A DNA stretch of 64,000 nt. It comes from Scatophagus argus. Its lineage: Eukaryota; Chordata; Actinopteri; Scatophagidae. Under the pieces are notes generated by a model. It was not told the origin of the DNA. It did not search any database and saw nothing but the letters and a program-made list of their open reading frames with translations. Shown piece by piece: positions 12,001 through 24,200 of the stretch. Where the stretch lies: assembly GCF_020382885.2 (NCBI RefSeq), contig NC_058513.1:3611408-3675407 (forward strand). The letters run 5' to 3'. Positions within the stretch are counted from its first letter, which is position 1; each line of letters opens with the position of its first letter. Made by a program: the position numbers and the translations under genes.

Positions 12001-13258
12001 TGGAACCAATGAGAACGTTTACTTTAGCTAGCGGACCTGCTATACAGGCTAACGTTAGCAAATAATACCAGATGTATTCTGATATCATTTTAAATAAAGT
12101 TCATTATTCGGTCGGTAACGAGCGTCAAAATAACAGTGCTCACAGCACTGACATTTCGGAATCTTAATACTGTTGCGATTAATGTACATATAGTACGGAA
12201 TAAAAAGCGAAACTCGTTAGATTTTCTCATTGTTGTCACCGCTAACGGTTACCACGCTAACCTTATGGTGCATTCATGTTACACGCCAAAGATAGGAAAT
12301 ACGCCGCTCTCCTCCTCCATAAGAAAAATGTTCATGTACAAAAATTATTTATATATCATTTATTTCAGCCACCGATATTTGTTCACCTCAGCACCCCATT
12401 TGTTTCTTGAGACTCTGAGGTTTTGTCGGTTAGTTTTATGGTGAAACAGCAGATTGATTTTACACAAGCAGACAACTAACTATCGAGGATGCATGTTTCC
12501 GAGAGAACTGACGACTTTTCTGACCTGTGAACGCATGAACGAGTGCAGTATTGTAATAAAAAAAAGTGACAATATTTGCCAGGACCGTAAATGCCTCGTG
12601 AGTTACAGGCCAATGCAGCACATAGGAAAACAGGCGCAAATTTTAAAGAGCATATGAAATACAGTTTGATAGTGTACAGCATTAGATAACTGTCTGCGTT
12701 TTTGTGTTTTCTAAGACACTAGGGTATAAGAGAGACGGAAATTTATAAAATAAAAAGATAAAAATCCCCCGAACCAATGAAAATTCAAACTTCGAATATT
12801 GAACTGAATCTCAAAAAACTCAGCTGAACATAATCATTCATTATGATGTATGAAAAGGTAACCAAATTTGTGTCAAAGTATTTATAATATAATATCATAT
12901 CATGTTGGATAAAATTTAGTCATACAGATCATATGGCCATCACATAAACCAGTGATAACAATTCATCATCTCTTCAAGAAACTGTAAAAGGATAGTCAAA
13001 GTGACATGTTCAATAAATTCTGTATATTATCTCAAATACACAGTAAACTAAAAACATATAAAGAGATTCTTTAAAATACTATCAATGGTCTGTCTATAAG
13101 AAGGATCAAAGATGAGATACTTGAGTGAACATTATTCTTCTTGTAAGTTAACTGAGAGAAACACTCTGGAAGTATTACTTATCCCATCTTGCCTGTTAAT
13201 TTGCCCTGCTAATCTGGGGTTTAGTAGGGTTCATGTGGATAGGAGGAGCCATGGATTT

Positions 13259-13280
13259 AGCTAACTAACTAACTAACTAG
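13259..13280. repeat. CTAA tetranucleotide microsatellite
   Basis: About five tandem copies of CTAA flanked by AGCT on both sides. It lies in non-coding DNA between the LOTUS gene and the leftward SULT2 gene. Confidence 0.8.
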
Positions 13281-14045
13281 CTGGAGAGAGTGATCAAGGA
13301 TATATTTAAAGCATAACTATGCCCTCAAATTCTCTGTCTTGTGAAATCTGTCAGACCTAATCAGGGGCTGTGTCAAACACAACCTTCACAGCCTTGAAAG
13401 TCTTGAACTGGATTCAAAATTCCAAGTTCTTTTTTCTTTTCAATTCCTATAAGTTTATACTTTCTTTGTTATCTTTCAAAAATCAGGCAACTGCCTTTAC
13501 TACCCCTGATCAATCAGAGAATTTCTGTAGAGGATCCAACAATGATCTGTCCTTCTTTGCTTTTGTGTTAAACGCAAGAGCCTTGTTCTGGATCATCTTC
13601 ATAGATTTCTCCCAACTTACATTCTTGGAATGGTAGTTTGTTATGCCATAAAAACTTTAGTGTTTCTCTGTAGTCAAACGTGGTTCTCCTCATCTGGGTG
13701 GTCCTGAATTTCAGTTGATTTATGCCCACAGTATTGGTACAACTGCTGATATTGAGTCCTTTTCAGTAATCAGTGTTGCTAAAAAATTTTCAGGGAAAAT
13801 GAAGTGCAGGCACATACGGTACTTAAAATGTTTATTCTTCAAAATAAAAAATGTCTTGTGCTTGATGATATATGACTTCCATTAAATTTATTGATTACTG
13901 ATACTAAAATCAGTATGGATAAAGCAAAAAACAACAAAGCCTTTAACATTTAAGTAGTCAACAGTGAATTAGATCCTCTTCGCAGGATCCTTCAAGATCC
14001 TTCTTTGCATCATGGTATGGTGGAATGACTTTCGTAACATTTATT

Positions 14046-17000
14046 TTAATCCCATACAAATTTATATTTGACATCTTTCATTTTGTCTTTGTAAACTGCA
14101 TCAAAGTACTCTGCTTCTGCTTCTGTCAGTTGGTTTGTCCAGTCTCCTGCAATTCCTGAAACACAACATGCAAGAGAAATCATAAAGTAATCAAGAAATT
14201 GTCTGGATCTAATTTCACACTCTGGAAATACAGAATGTAATTCGTTACATTCTACAAAATTTGTTCATAGCACTATTGTCAAGGTAGTCATTCCCAGTAA
14301 ATGTTGCCTGGCTCTACAGACCACATCCAGTCACAGTGGAACTGAAATAGTTCTGTATATTATTTACTGAGACTCACCTTTCCTGAGAAATTCAGACTTC
14401 GTCTGGTCCATAAATTCACGAGGAACTGTAGAATAGTTGGACATTTTGTTCTGCTTCATGTTCTTGAACAAACATCGGTCTGCTATCTTCTCTATCACCT
14501 CAGCGTCCAGAGATTTCTCCAAGAACTGAGCTATTCGGGCCACAGAGTCCTTCAGGTCCTGCACCACAGAGAAACACACATCCTGTCATTTCCCAGCAGG
14601 GATTCACACAATAACACTGTGCTTTGTTGTTGTTTGTCTTGTGAAACAGTTTTGAAGATGAAAGCTACATCTCACCATTATCATCTCTTCATAGGAGATG
14701 TACATTATGTGCTCTTTATCCTCAGCATTCAGCCAGCTCTTTATATGATCAAACCAGGAGCCAAACATAACTAGAAGAAAAAGAATGTCACAAGTTGTTC
14801 TGTCAGCATGAATACATTAGAACTTTATTATTATTAATGATTATTTCATAAAATACAGTTCAGCTGAGGGTTCCCATCCCTTGCTGGCATGTGTATTATA
14901 TTACAGATAAATACTGTATATTGTACAATGTGGACAACCTTTTCCATCCAGGAACTTGTGGAGGAACTCGCTCTGTGGGCCTGGGTGTACCAGGAAGGAA
15001 GTCATCCCGTAATAGTGAAAGGAAGATGTAAACACATCTTTGGGGTTCCTCATGACATAGATGACCTGCAGTGATGATATCTCATCCATTAATCATTTAT
15101 AGAGCTTTGACCATTATATCCTTTTCATAGGATGTAGTGTGACAACACATACATGATATAGTAGCATGTATGTGTTGTTTCTTGTTGGCATCTCGGTGTC
15201 TGACCACATGAAGCTCCCCGTCTGCTTTTAATCTGGTGGTATGATCTCTGTCTGTCATCACACACACATAGACATCAAGTCTTTGCATGGAGTGCAAATG
15301 AATGTGGACACTGGCCTGGACTGGCATTAGATTCCTGACTGATTTTGCTGACATCTGTGCCTTTTATGTTATATTATGATATTATATATCATAATATATA
15401 ATAATCATAATATATGTATATGTATATTATGATATTATATATCATAATATATAATAATCATAATATATGTATATGTATATTATGATATTATATATCATAA
15501 TATATGCCATTATAAATTATTATATTATGTTGATATATTATGATACCTGGATCCCATGAAAAAGACATATGGTAATCATTTTCATCCTCTCATATGGGCT
15601 TGTATGGTTCAGATTAAATTGGTGGCTAAGTTGCTGTCCAGTTACCTTCAAAAGTCCTGCACACCCACACAGACATTTTCAATCACTCTGGCTGACCTCT
15701 GGTCAGGCTGAAGTTGGGTGAAGCCATGCTGAAGATTATAAGGCGGTGTTACAAAATTATATTACCATTACATTGCCAAACAGAATGATAAGTCATTTAT
15801 GGGTTTAGTTTTTATGCCCCATAAAAGAGAATTGCTTCTGGAGAGCAAGTCTGTCAGTTCTGTAGACCCGGGACACGAGTGACTCTCAGAGACAAGAGAC
15901 AGCAAACTGCTCCAATCTGTGAGCCAGAGTGAGCAGCTGAGGGGATTCCAGTCCGCCTGGTCTGCTGATGTATGCCACCGCACTTGTACTGTCTGACCAT
16001 ATGAGTACAGGGATACTGCTATCAGGTCAGGATGGATCCCATTAGAACGCCCTGAGTCAAACTAATTGACATGGCGGTTCCACACATGAAGAGCTGCCAC
16101 ACATTCTACTGAAACAATCACACAACAGTGCATTCGATGCAAGACAATGGACACTTCAGCTGATACCTTCATCCCCATCAGCTGCAGGCATGCCCTCAAT
16201 GGTAAGAACTTTCTCCCTGTGGAAGAGGCCCAGATGATACCATTCTTTTGCTTATAGCCTTACCTGTTGAAATCTCAATGCACTCAATGAGATACTCACT
16301 CTGTGCATTGTGGCTGAAATTCTCCTGCCTGATATACTAAGAGCAGAGAGGAGGTGTTCAGAGTCCTCACCAATGTGGTGCCCCATCGGCTTCTGGCCTG
16401 TTCTGGTGTGAATTAGGAATCATCTTCCCTTTTAGAGAGGAGAATTTCAGGCAAGACATCTGAGTTATCAGACACTACTTCATCTCTCCACAGAACTTTG
16501 GTGGGGCTTTTACTGCTGGCATTGTTGTAATTGACAGCTTAGCTAGTGTATTACCACTCTCTGAAAGTGACTCTGACAGTGCCATGGGAATGGGTTTGTG
16601 AAAAACATAGTCAAAGCTGCAATTAAAAAGCAGATGGCTAGTGTGGGTTCTTGCTAGTTGACAATACTAATGTGAAAGCAGGCTCAGCTGATTCTTGTGA
16701 GGTGGAGTGACCAACCCAATGTCTACCGTTGACATCTGCCTGTCATTCTTCTGTGCACCGACTATCGGCGGGGTGGTTCTCCCTACGGGCCGGAATTCAA
16801 CTGATAGGATAGTGATTTTCAACATCACATAAAAAATACATGAATGTTACAGCAGTTCATTATAATTTCATTATTACAATTTCAGTCTTGCGAAATGTTA
16901 AAATCATATTGAGGTGGTAGCAAAAGTGAAACTAAACAGTTGAGATTTTGTTTTACTTGTCTTTTTAGTAATGTCATTTCTCATGTTGTTAATTGCTTTC

Positions 17001-19308
17001 CTGCCTGTACAACATCCATTGTCTGCCCGTCCTGGGTGAGGGATCCCTCCTCTGTTGCTCAACCTGAGGTTTCTTCCATTTTTTCCTGTTAAAGGTTTTT
17101 CTGGGAGTTTTTCCTTAGTCGATGTGAGGGTCGCAGGGCAGAGGATGTTGCTGATGTTATGTTAAGCCCTTTGAGACAAACTGCTTGTAAAAATGGGCTA
17201 TACAAATAAAGTTGACTTGACTTGACTTGACTTGAATGTACCCCCATAGTGAGATACCAAGCCAATGTTAGAGAAAAAGAACCCTTTCAAAAACTCAAAC
17301 ACCCAAGTTTACTGTATTACGTGTTTCCTAAAATCTAAAGACCTAACATGAAAGAGTTGTTATCACAGGAATGAAAACTTTCGTATGATCCCTGACGCAA
17401 ACTATGTAGCAGATTTACCTTTGGCTTGACTTCAAAGAAGGATTTTGGCATCATGTTGTAATGGCAATGTGTAGCAAACATGCGTGGGGATGGCCTCTGT
17501 TCAAGGTTAAGGGTGACAGCCCTTTGTTCCTCCAGCCAGGGAACACGGTCCCAGTTAGGAAGAGTCTCAACAGAAGCTGGATCTCCTCCACTCATGATCA
17601 GAGGGACAATCTCCTGCATCCAAGTGGTACCTAAACAAAGGAAACAAGAGATTTTCTGTACTGTATACTTACAATAATGACAACTGCCCATCGTTAATAC
17701 TGATCTGTTAGCTCTTATTTTGATCCTCCGAAATGAGAGCTACTAAGGTGTCATAGAACAAAACAATAAATGAAGGTGTTTGAAGAAAAATTGTTCTATT
17801 ATATTGGGGTCGCATCCAGTTCAAAGTTGCATACTGCCTTTATTTCATGAAAAAAATTGTTAGAACCTTTCATCCTAAACATGGCGATGAAAATTGTTCA
17901 GTCCAGTCTCAATGTTCACTCTATGCTCTGAATAATATCAATGGTAACTCTTTTTTTCCAAATATGGATGTCATTACTACTCCTGTGCAACTTAGTCCAA
18001 TCTAGTCCAGAGGAACTATCAGATAGGCTACTTCCTCATGAACATGCAGCAGTAATAGCAGTCATTCTTAAGTAACTTGTTTATTAAACTTTGTTTATGT
18101 AAGCAGTAACCAAGTATGTCTAAATGTCCTTAGGCACAAATTTTGATAGGTTAATATACTATAAAAGGATTACTTGCATAATGAGTACCTCTATGTTTGA
18201 CAGTTAAATGGATTTTAATTTACCTGAAGAAAATGTTGAATGCAGTACATCTGCAACCCTGATTTCCAAAAAGTTGGGACTTGAAAACACACACGATGTG
18301 ATAATTTGCTAATCCCTTTAGATATACACGGTACACTACATCGACACCTGCCTCTTACACCAACAGGGACTTTAATGACATTGCATTCTCAAATATATAG
18401 ACATTAATATAGAGTTTGTCCTCCCTTTACAGCTATAGCAGCTTCCACTCTTCTGCAAAGGCTTTCCACAAGATTCTGGAGTGTTTCTGTGGGAATTTGT
18501 GCCCATTCATGCAGTTGAGCATTTGTGAGATCAGACACTGATGTTGGATGAAAAGGCCTGGCTCACAATCTTGGTTCCAGTTCATCCCAAAGGTGTTGGA
18601 TGGGGTTGAGGTCAGGGCTCTCTGTGGGCCAGTCAAGTTCTTCCACACCAAACTCATCCAGCCATGTCTGTATGGACTTTGCTTTGTGCCCTGGTGCACA
18701 GTCATGCTGCAATAGAAAAAATCCTTCCCCAAACTGCTGCCACAAAGTTGGAAGCATAGCATTGTCAAAATGTCTTGGTATGCTGAAGCATTAAGATTTC
18801 CCTTCACTGGAAGTAAGGGGCCGAGCCCAGCCACTGAAAACGCCCCATACCACACCTAATTTCAATAATAAAGGAGTTTGTCCGAATACTTTTGTCTATG
18901 TATATATGCTTATTCTGAATTCGATGGCAGTAACAGGTTTCATTAAAAGTAAAACATTTACTACTCATCGTTAACTAGCTTACCGAAACAAATTTGAATA
19001 ACTTCACTATATATTAAAACAGTATAACATTGTGTCGCCATGTTGATAAGGTGAACGCTCTCTCCTAAAGCTGGCAGGGCGGTACTCCTGAAAGTGTATA
19101 TATGTCAAAGGTAGGTTTTTGCAAATCTACCTTTGACTGTTTTTTATACTGCGATGACTGCATGAGCTGTTTCGAGTGGCTTTAGTAATAATAATATATA
19201 ATAGTGTATATAACTATAGTAGGCTACGACCTCTCAAAATGTCAAATTTGTCAATCTAAAACCAGTCACGACCCACCCACTCTTTGTCTATTTTATTCTG
19301 AATTTTTA

Positions 19309-19371
<63 letters not shown>

Positions 19372-19592
19372 ATATAACAAACTACACTTCTTAGTCGTGG
19401 TATTTTGGTTTCTTCACGTAATGTTTAACATCAACAAGTAATTGACAACTTGCCTGACTTGGGATACGTTGCAATGATGATATCATCTGGTCGAAAAGAA
19501 AACTCCTCGTAGTATTTGAGGCTGTGTGGAGAATGCACACTTGAGGGCACGTAGACCCCCTTGTACACCGTGTATAACTCTGCCTCAGTCAT
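14046..19592 (-). CDS. Cytosolic sulfotransferase, SULT2-type (copy A)
   Basis: Exons on the minus strand: 19592-19454, 17630-17419, 15065-14939, 14770-14676, 14558-14378 and 14155-14046, giving 287 residues, the usual length for a cytosolic SULT. These enzymes transfer sulfonate from PAPS to hydroxyl or amine acceptors such as steroids and xenobiotics. Visible signatures are the PAPS 5'-phosphosulfate loop TYPKSGTTW (residues 42-50), the catalytic His101 in MFATH, the 3'-phosphate-binding MRNPKDV (122-128) with a following Ser pair, the GSWFDH segment, and RKGIAGDW (250-257). There is no signal peptide or membrane segment. Intron 1 has a GC rather than GT donor (TCAG|GCAAGT). The gene is head-to-head with copy B. 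Intron 1 carries a Tc1 remnant and an AT microsatellite; intron 2 carries a minisatellite, a DIRS-like relic and a LINE tail. The SULT2 assignment comes from overall resemblance to fish SULT2 enzymes; the exact paralogue and substrate are unknown. Confidence 0.93.
15370..15505. repeat. AT-rich minisatellite, 53-bp unit, about 2.6 copies
   Basis: The start TATATTATGAT recurs at 15370, 15423 and 15476, giving a 53-base period. The copies are nearly perfect. Each unit contains dyads such as GATATTATATATC and can fold on itself. It is located in intron 2 of SULT2 copy A and is absent from copy B. Confidence 0.85.
15770..16450 (-). mobile_element. Degenerate DIRS-like retrotransposon relic (RNase H region)
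   Basis: On the minus strand from about 16010 the frame reads WSDSTSAVAYISRPGGLESP, followed by a LLTLAHRLEQF segment. In another frame near 15870-15840 it reads CPGSTELTDLLSRSNSLLWG. These match, in order, the RNase H region of DIRS1-type elements (TDNTxAVAYINRQGG, then VPG..N..ADLLSRG). Stops and frame shifts separate the pieces, so it is inactive. The upstream part (to about 16450, perhaps 16790) looks like decayed reverse transcriptase, but I cannot align it by eye. It lies in intron 2 of SULT2 copy A. Confidence 0.5.
17033..17236 (+). mobile_element. LINE 3' end with TTGAC repeat tail
   Basis: The stretch runs from a GAGGTTTCTTCC block through GGGAGTTTTTCCTT to CCCTTTGAGACAAACTG and GGGCTATACAAATAAAGTTGA, and ends in four tandem TTGAC units (about 17212-17236). 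This is the familiar 3' terminus of a teleost LINE group whose copies end in short tandem repeats. No reverse transcriptase remains. It is in intron 2 of SULT2 copy A. Confidence 0.6.
18251..18319. mobile_element. Fragment of a common teleost DNA-transposon-like repeat
   Basis: CAACCCTGATTTCCAAAAAG, followed by TTGGGAC and a segment near GATTTGCAAATC type (here GATAATTTGCTAATC), resembles the terminus of a high-copy fish DNA element. It is truncated by, or abuts, the Tc1 remnant that follows. Family name not assigned. Confidence 0.4.
18320..18908 (-). mobile_element. Tc1-like transposon remnant
   Basis: The minus strand encodes the C-terminal part of a Tc1-family DDE transposase: GNLNASAYQDIL, LQHDCAPGHKAKS (second catalytic Asp), then WLDEFGVEELDWP and SPDLNPIQHLWDELE (C-terminal block). 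The pieces lie in two frames, so the gene is broken. The right edge (about 18886-18906) keeps GAATACTTTTGTCTATGTATA, a decayed copy of the inverted repeat also seen at 2400-2913. The N-terminal half is missing. It lies in intron 1 of SULT2 copy A. Confidence 0.75.
19311..19369. repeat. AT dinucleotide microsatellite, about 29 units
   Basis: An uninterrupted AT run in intron 1 of SULT2 copy A, flanked on both sides by ACCAT-type sequence (TTTACC at the left, CCATAT at the right). Length is likely polymorphic. Confidence 0.95.
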
Positions 19593-21261
19593 GGTTCAAA
19601 GTGACTACACGAGCACAGTTTCTGCAGCTTGAGCAGACCAGCAACAGGACGCTACCGTCAACACTACGTACTGCTATGTTCCGGTCTCTACACCGCGGAA
19701 ATAGATTATAAAACGTGTTGGAAAGGAATGTAAAGATCTACCATACGTGTCATCTGGATAGAATTATCAGTTAAGACGTGCTCTACGCAGGGGCAAGAGG
19801 GTGCAACGCCCTCTCAAATAAATTTTGTTTCAAATAATCACAGCGGTTTCTTACTTGTTTACCACTCCGGCTTCCAGCAGCTCACAATGAGAAAATCAAT
19901 GCTGTGTAATGCATCCGTTTTTCACATCTTTTGAAAAGCGCAGTGCTGCTCCTGCCTGTACTGATAATAGTAGCAATGATGCTGCTGCTGCTAGCACATC
20001 AGAGGCAGCGAGCATCACTACTACTTTAGCACCTGCTTGGTGCACACGACCATGGAGAAATATTGCAGTACTGTTAATGAGAGGGTTGTTGTTTTTACCT
20101 TAACTAGTTTTAACAATTGGAAAGCAGCGCTTGACCGAGACAAGGTTTCTACAGAGGCATGTGTCCAGCCACAACCATGAACCATGTGCAAGTCGGACAA
20201 AGTGCAGGCCATTAGTTTTTGTTTTGTTCCGTATCAAAAATAGCATCATCAATGTTTGAGACATAAATCTTAGGGGAATGTGACACCTCATCTGACTCAG
20301 ACATCAACAGGAAAATGAAATGTATGGATGGCAGACTGTGTCGTAGTCTGTGTTCCAGCCACTAGGTGGTGTGAGAGACTAGGAGTAGGTATGTTTTGTA
20401 ATGGCCATGTGTCCTAATACTTTTGTCTGTATAAGATATTTCCACTTGGAATACTACACTGAAGTGTGTTTGTGTGTGCAAAGTTCACTGCTCATTTTCA
20501 TTAAGGGCTTTGTGGACAGCAACCTTCCCTCCTGACTATAAGGTCTTATTTAACACAGTATATGTATGGCTGTAGCTTCTCTTGATATTATTTTATATGT
20601 ACAAATTGCACACTGAATTGCCAAAAAATACTTACATGTGTGATTGCTTGTTAACTAGCACAACAATATGCATTTCTTGTCTGAACAGGCTACCGTCCAA
20701 GTCTGCCTGTGAAATCTAGAAGTGAGCTTAAAGTCTTGAATGTCTTTGGACATGTCAGTACATCTTAAACAAGACTGTTCATGTTCAGGTAGGACCTTAT
20801 AAGGAATCCTGCTGTTCCAGTTGCTCATAAACCACAGACAGTAACTGATTGTCTTGAATACTCAGCAAGCTTTCATAGTCATCTTGATGAACACAACACA
20901 AATCTATGAAGTACTTTTCAACAAAATTGTATCACATTATCTTAATTGTAATGTGCTGGGTTACTTATCTAAAGAAAGTGTCTCTGCAAGTTGATTTAAT
21001 TCAATTCAGAAATGTTCATTCCACCACAATGTTAAAATTCAAGTCTTTGTACACTAAACTTTAAAAAATTAATGATTGAACCAGGGATTCAAACTTGAAA
21101 ATAAAATGTCAATTCACTTGACTTGTCAGGTAAAAAAAACAAAACAAATGGACACTGGTTTATAGAGGGAGAGGCTAGAAGAAATGGGAGTCAAACAGTT
21201 GTAGCAGTCGTAGTTGTAGTAGACAGATGCCACTGAAAGCAACAGTTCCTTGCTCTGAACC
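19593..21261. promoter_or_regulatory. Shared 5' intergenic region of the SULT2 pair
   Basis: The start codons of the two divergent SULT2 genes are 1669 bases apart. The last bases before each ATG match (TGAACC), then the flanks diverge at once. The two promoters are therefore not an obvious inverted repeat of each other. I see no clear TATA box. The region also contains a stray Tc1-type end near 20409-20433. Confidence 0.4.
20409..20433. mobile_element. Orphan Tc1-type terminal repeat
   Basis: GTGTCCTAATACTTTTGTCT followed by GTATA matches the end of the Tc1-like family seen at 2893-2913. No partner repeat or transposase remnant was found nearby, so this is a solo end between the two SULT2 genes. 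Confidence 0.5.
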
Positions 21262-24200
21262 ATGACTGAGGCAGAGTTATACACGGTGTACAAGGGGGTC
21301 TACGTGCCCTCAAGTGTGTATCCTCCACACAGCCTCAAATACTACGAGGAGTTTTCTTTTCGACCAGATGATATCATCATTGCAACGTATCCCAAGTCAG
21401 GCAAGTAGTCACTGTTACATTATCAGCGTTAAACGTGACTTGCATAGCACATTCTTGTTGTTAAATGTATTTTAATCCCGTTATTCTCTTCCTCTGGAGC
21501 TTCACACGTGAAAAAACGTTGTGTGAAGGCTTTGAAAGCTGATAAACAGCCTCCAGCGGAATCACCTCTGTGTCAGTGAGGGTAGAGTCTTCGAGGGTCC
21601 TGAAAATATGTTCCTGACAGTGACCATTAAATGAGTTACCAGGAATTGATCAAAATTTTTTGGACTTTGTGGCGCATGTATATGCGGATGCGTGTGTGCG
21701 CGCACACACACACGCACACGAAGAAATGGACTCTGTCGTCAGTTTATATTTTAAATGCTTGGTGACATGTTTGGCGTGGCGTACGCCATGGACGCTTCGG
21801 CGCTGAAAATTCAGCCCGCTGCATCGCTCACTCACCACAACCACAACTCACCCGCGTCAGTTTTCTCCCCGGTTTAGCATCCAGGCGTGTAGTGAGGTAC
21901 CCACTACTCCTCCACCTCTTCATTTCAGTTTGTAAAGACTCTGGTTTGTCATACACTCACAGTCACCTGCACTCCCGGTCCGGCTCCACTGCTCCTCTGG
22001 GGAAGCACGCGCCGCTGCAGGGGCGGATTTTATTGAGCACGGGGGGTTTATATTTTTTATGGTGTTGGCTATGTGGTGTTTGTGAAAAATTATTGTATGG
22101 TGTGTAAATATTTGGGTGTGGATAAATTGAATAATGCCTTAATTTATTTATTAGGATTAGTGTATGGTATGGACCATTATGTTTGTTGGTAATCCCCTCC
22201 ATAATGGTTTGGACCATTTGGGCTCAACAAGCAGCCCTATTTAAAGGAGCCTCATTTTGCTCTTGTGGTTCCTAGGGAGAACTATTATGTACTGCTGTGA
22301 GTTTTTGCGATTGTTGTTAAGGTCCTGCATTGTTCCTATCTGTGCAAACCTAGTGTTTCAGGAAAATAAAAGGGTTTTTCCTGGCACGTGACGCTTTGCT
22401 GCCTCCTGTTTCCAACCTCTTCCCCCTGAATCTGATCTTGCCTAGATCCCGTTATTCGGGGAGACCACTCTGGTCCCTCACATGACCATTAACTGATAAA
22501 AAGCTTAAATATAAGCCAGTGTGCTACTGTTCTTGGTGATGAGCATGTGATTCAATTTAGATTCAGTGGATGCATTTGGAGCCGTTCCCTTCATGTTGCA
22601 TTAGACTTTCATATGGAACCAAGCTGGCCTGCTGCTCATCCTTATTTCTCAGATCAGCATCATCGTTAGTGTTTCACTTCCGTTTCCTGATGCTTTCCCT
22701 TATTTGAGTAGCTCCATGATGCGCAACATTCGCATATTCCAAAATTACCATCAAAATCTACTGAAGCATGGATGATTGTGTTAGTGTCAGTGGTACAGGT
22801 GAACAACATTTTATTTTTACTGTGTGATAGCTGCTTGCAGGACCAGTTGCGAAATTAGAAGACCAACTGTCATCTCCTATAAAATACCACCAGCTATTCC
22901 AGCAATACTGTGTCATTTGTGCTTGTGATGCTGTGTGAACTGGGGATATAAAGCAGCAGGGAGAATCATCCGCCATATTCAGACAGCATTTCTGCTGTGT
23001 TGAGCTTCTCCTAGTTGGCCCTGAGAGCTCAGCAGAAGTGCAGATCTCCGTTCCAGTTTTGTGGTAGGGCCATATTTACTTCACAGTAAAAACTATTTTT
23101 ACACATTCGATCGATCGATTTCATTTACTCAGTAACATCAATAACTAACCTGAGATGAAGTGTTTGAGACAGACATAACCTATCAACTGACTGTGTCCCA
23201 CAGTTTACTATTTTTCCATCCTCTCTGTGGATGACATAACTGTTGCACTGTCTGCACATAATAGCAGCCGGTGCCTTGACAATGACATTTTTTGTCACAT
23301 TGCCTTTAGAGCAGGTACAGGTTGTGCCTAGTGATGTGAGTTATAGCAGAAGCACTTGGTATTTTTAGACTGCAGGGCCCTGAGACTGAGTGTCTTATAG
23401 TCATCAGGACTGGAGGCTGTTGCCCTAATCTGTCAACTAATCATCAGTCTGGCAGGAGTCAGACCCATCAAAGTTAATCCGGGGGCTCTATAGCTCCTAT
23501 AACTCCTGAGATTACACATAAATCCCTGCCTTAGTGTAACATGCTCCAGACCGCTCACACCTGTAGTGTCCTCTAGTGGCTAAAGTTAATGCAGTTTCAT
23601 CTAAACACATCACGGTGAAGTGGACAAGAAGTTTGGCGAAGCCTGATATTAATTCTTTGAGAACGGGGATGCAAAAAGGTGAACTCCAGATTTCAGAAAC
23701 CCTCTTGATTCCTTCACTTAGGTACCACTTGGATGCAGGAGATTGTCCCTCTGATCATGAATGGAGGAGATCCAGCTTCTGTTGAGACTCTTCCTAACTG
23801 GGAACGTGTTCCCTGGCTGGAGGCGTGTAATTCCTGCAGTCTTAACCTTGAACAGAGGCCATCTCCACGCATGTTTGCCACACACTTCCAATACAACTTG
23901 ATGCCATCATCCTTCTTTGAAATCAAGCCAAAGGTAAATCTGCCATGTGCAGCCCGTGGCCGCTGGGGGTGTTGTCTTTTAGGGCTCTGTAGAGGCTAGA
24001 TGGGTACGAGTGATGTTCTGTGCAGTTTTAATCCATCATTGCAGTGCAGTTGTTCATACGCACCCCATGCCAATTTGGAGCTAATTGTTAATAAGAACTC
24101 TTAGGTTTTCCTACAGTTTCTTGACCAGGGATGTCCATGACAGGTTCTCTGTGATGCTGATTTCCAGGAACCTGAAACCTGCTTCACCTCAGTTCTACTG

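Larger units (their letters stand above)
9004..14045. other. Intergenic: LOTUS-gene 5' region to SULT2 3' UTR
   Basis: About 5 kb without a supported coding exon. It should contain the promoter and any non-coding first exon of the LOTUS gene, transcribed leftward. A minus-strand sequence ATACTG|GTAAGT with the exon side ending at 11751 is a good splice donor and could close a 5' UTR exon, but this rests on one motif. The right end (about 13800-14045) is the 3' UTR side of the leftward SULT2 gene. A short CTAA repeat lies at 13259-13280. No named transposon was recognised. Confidence 0.45.

Noticed and set aside
19593-21261. Shared bidirectional promoter formed by an inverted repeat
   Set aside because: Sequence similarity between the two 5' flanks stops about 6 bases upstream of each ATG, so no inverted promoter repeat is supported.
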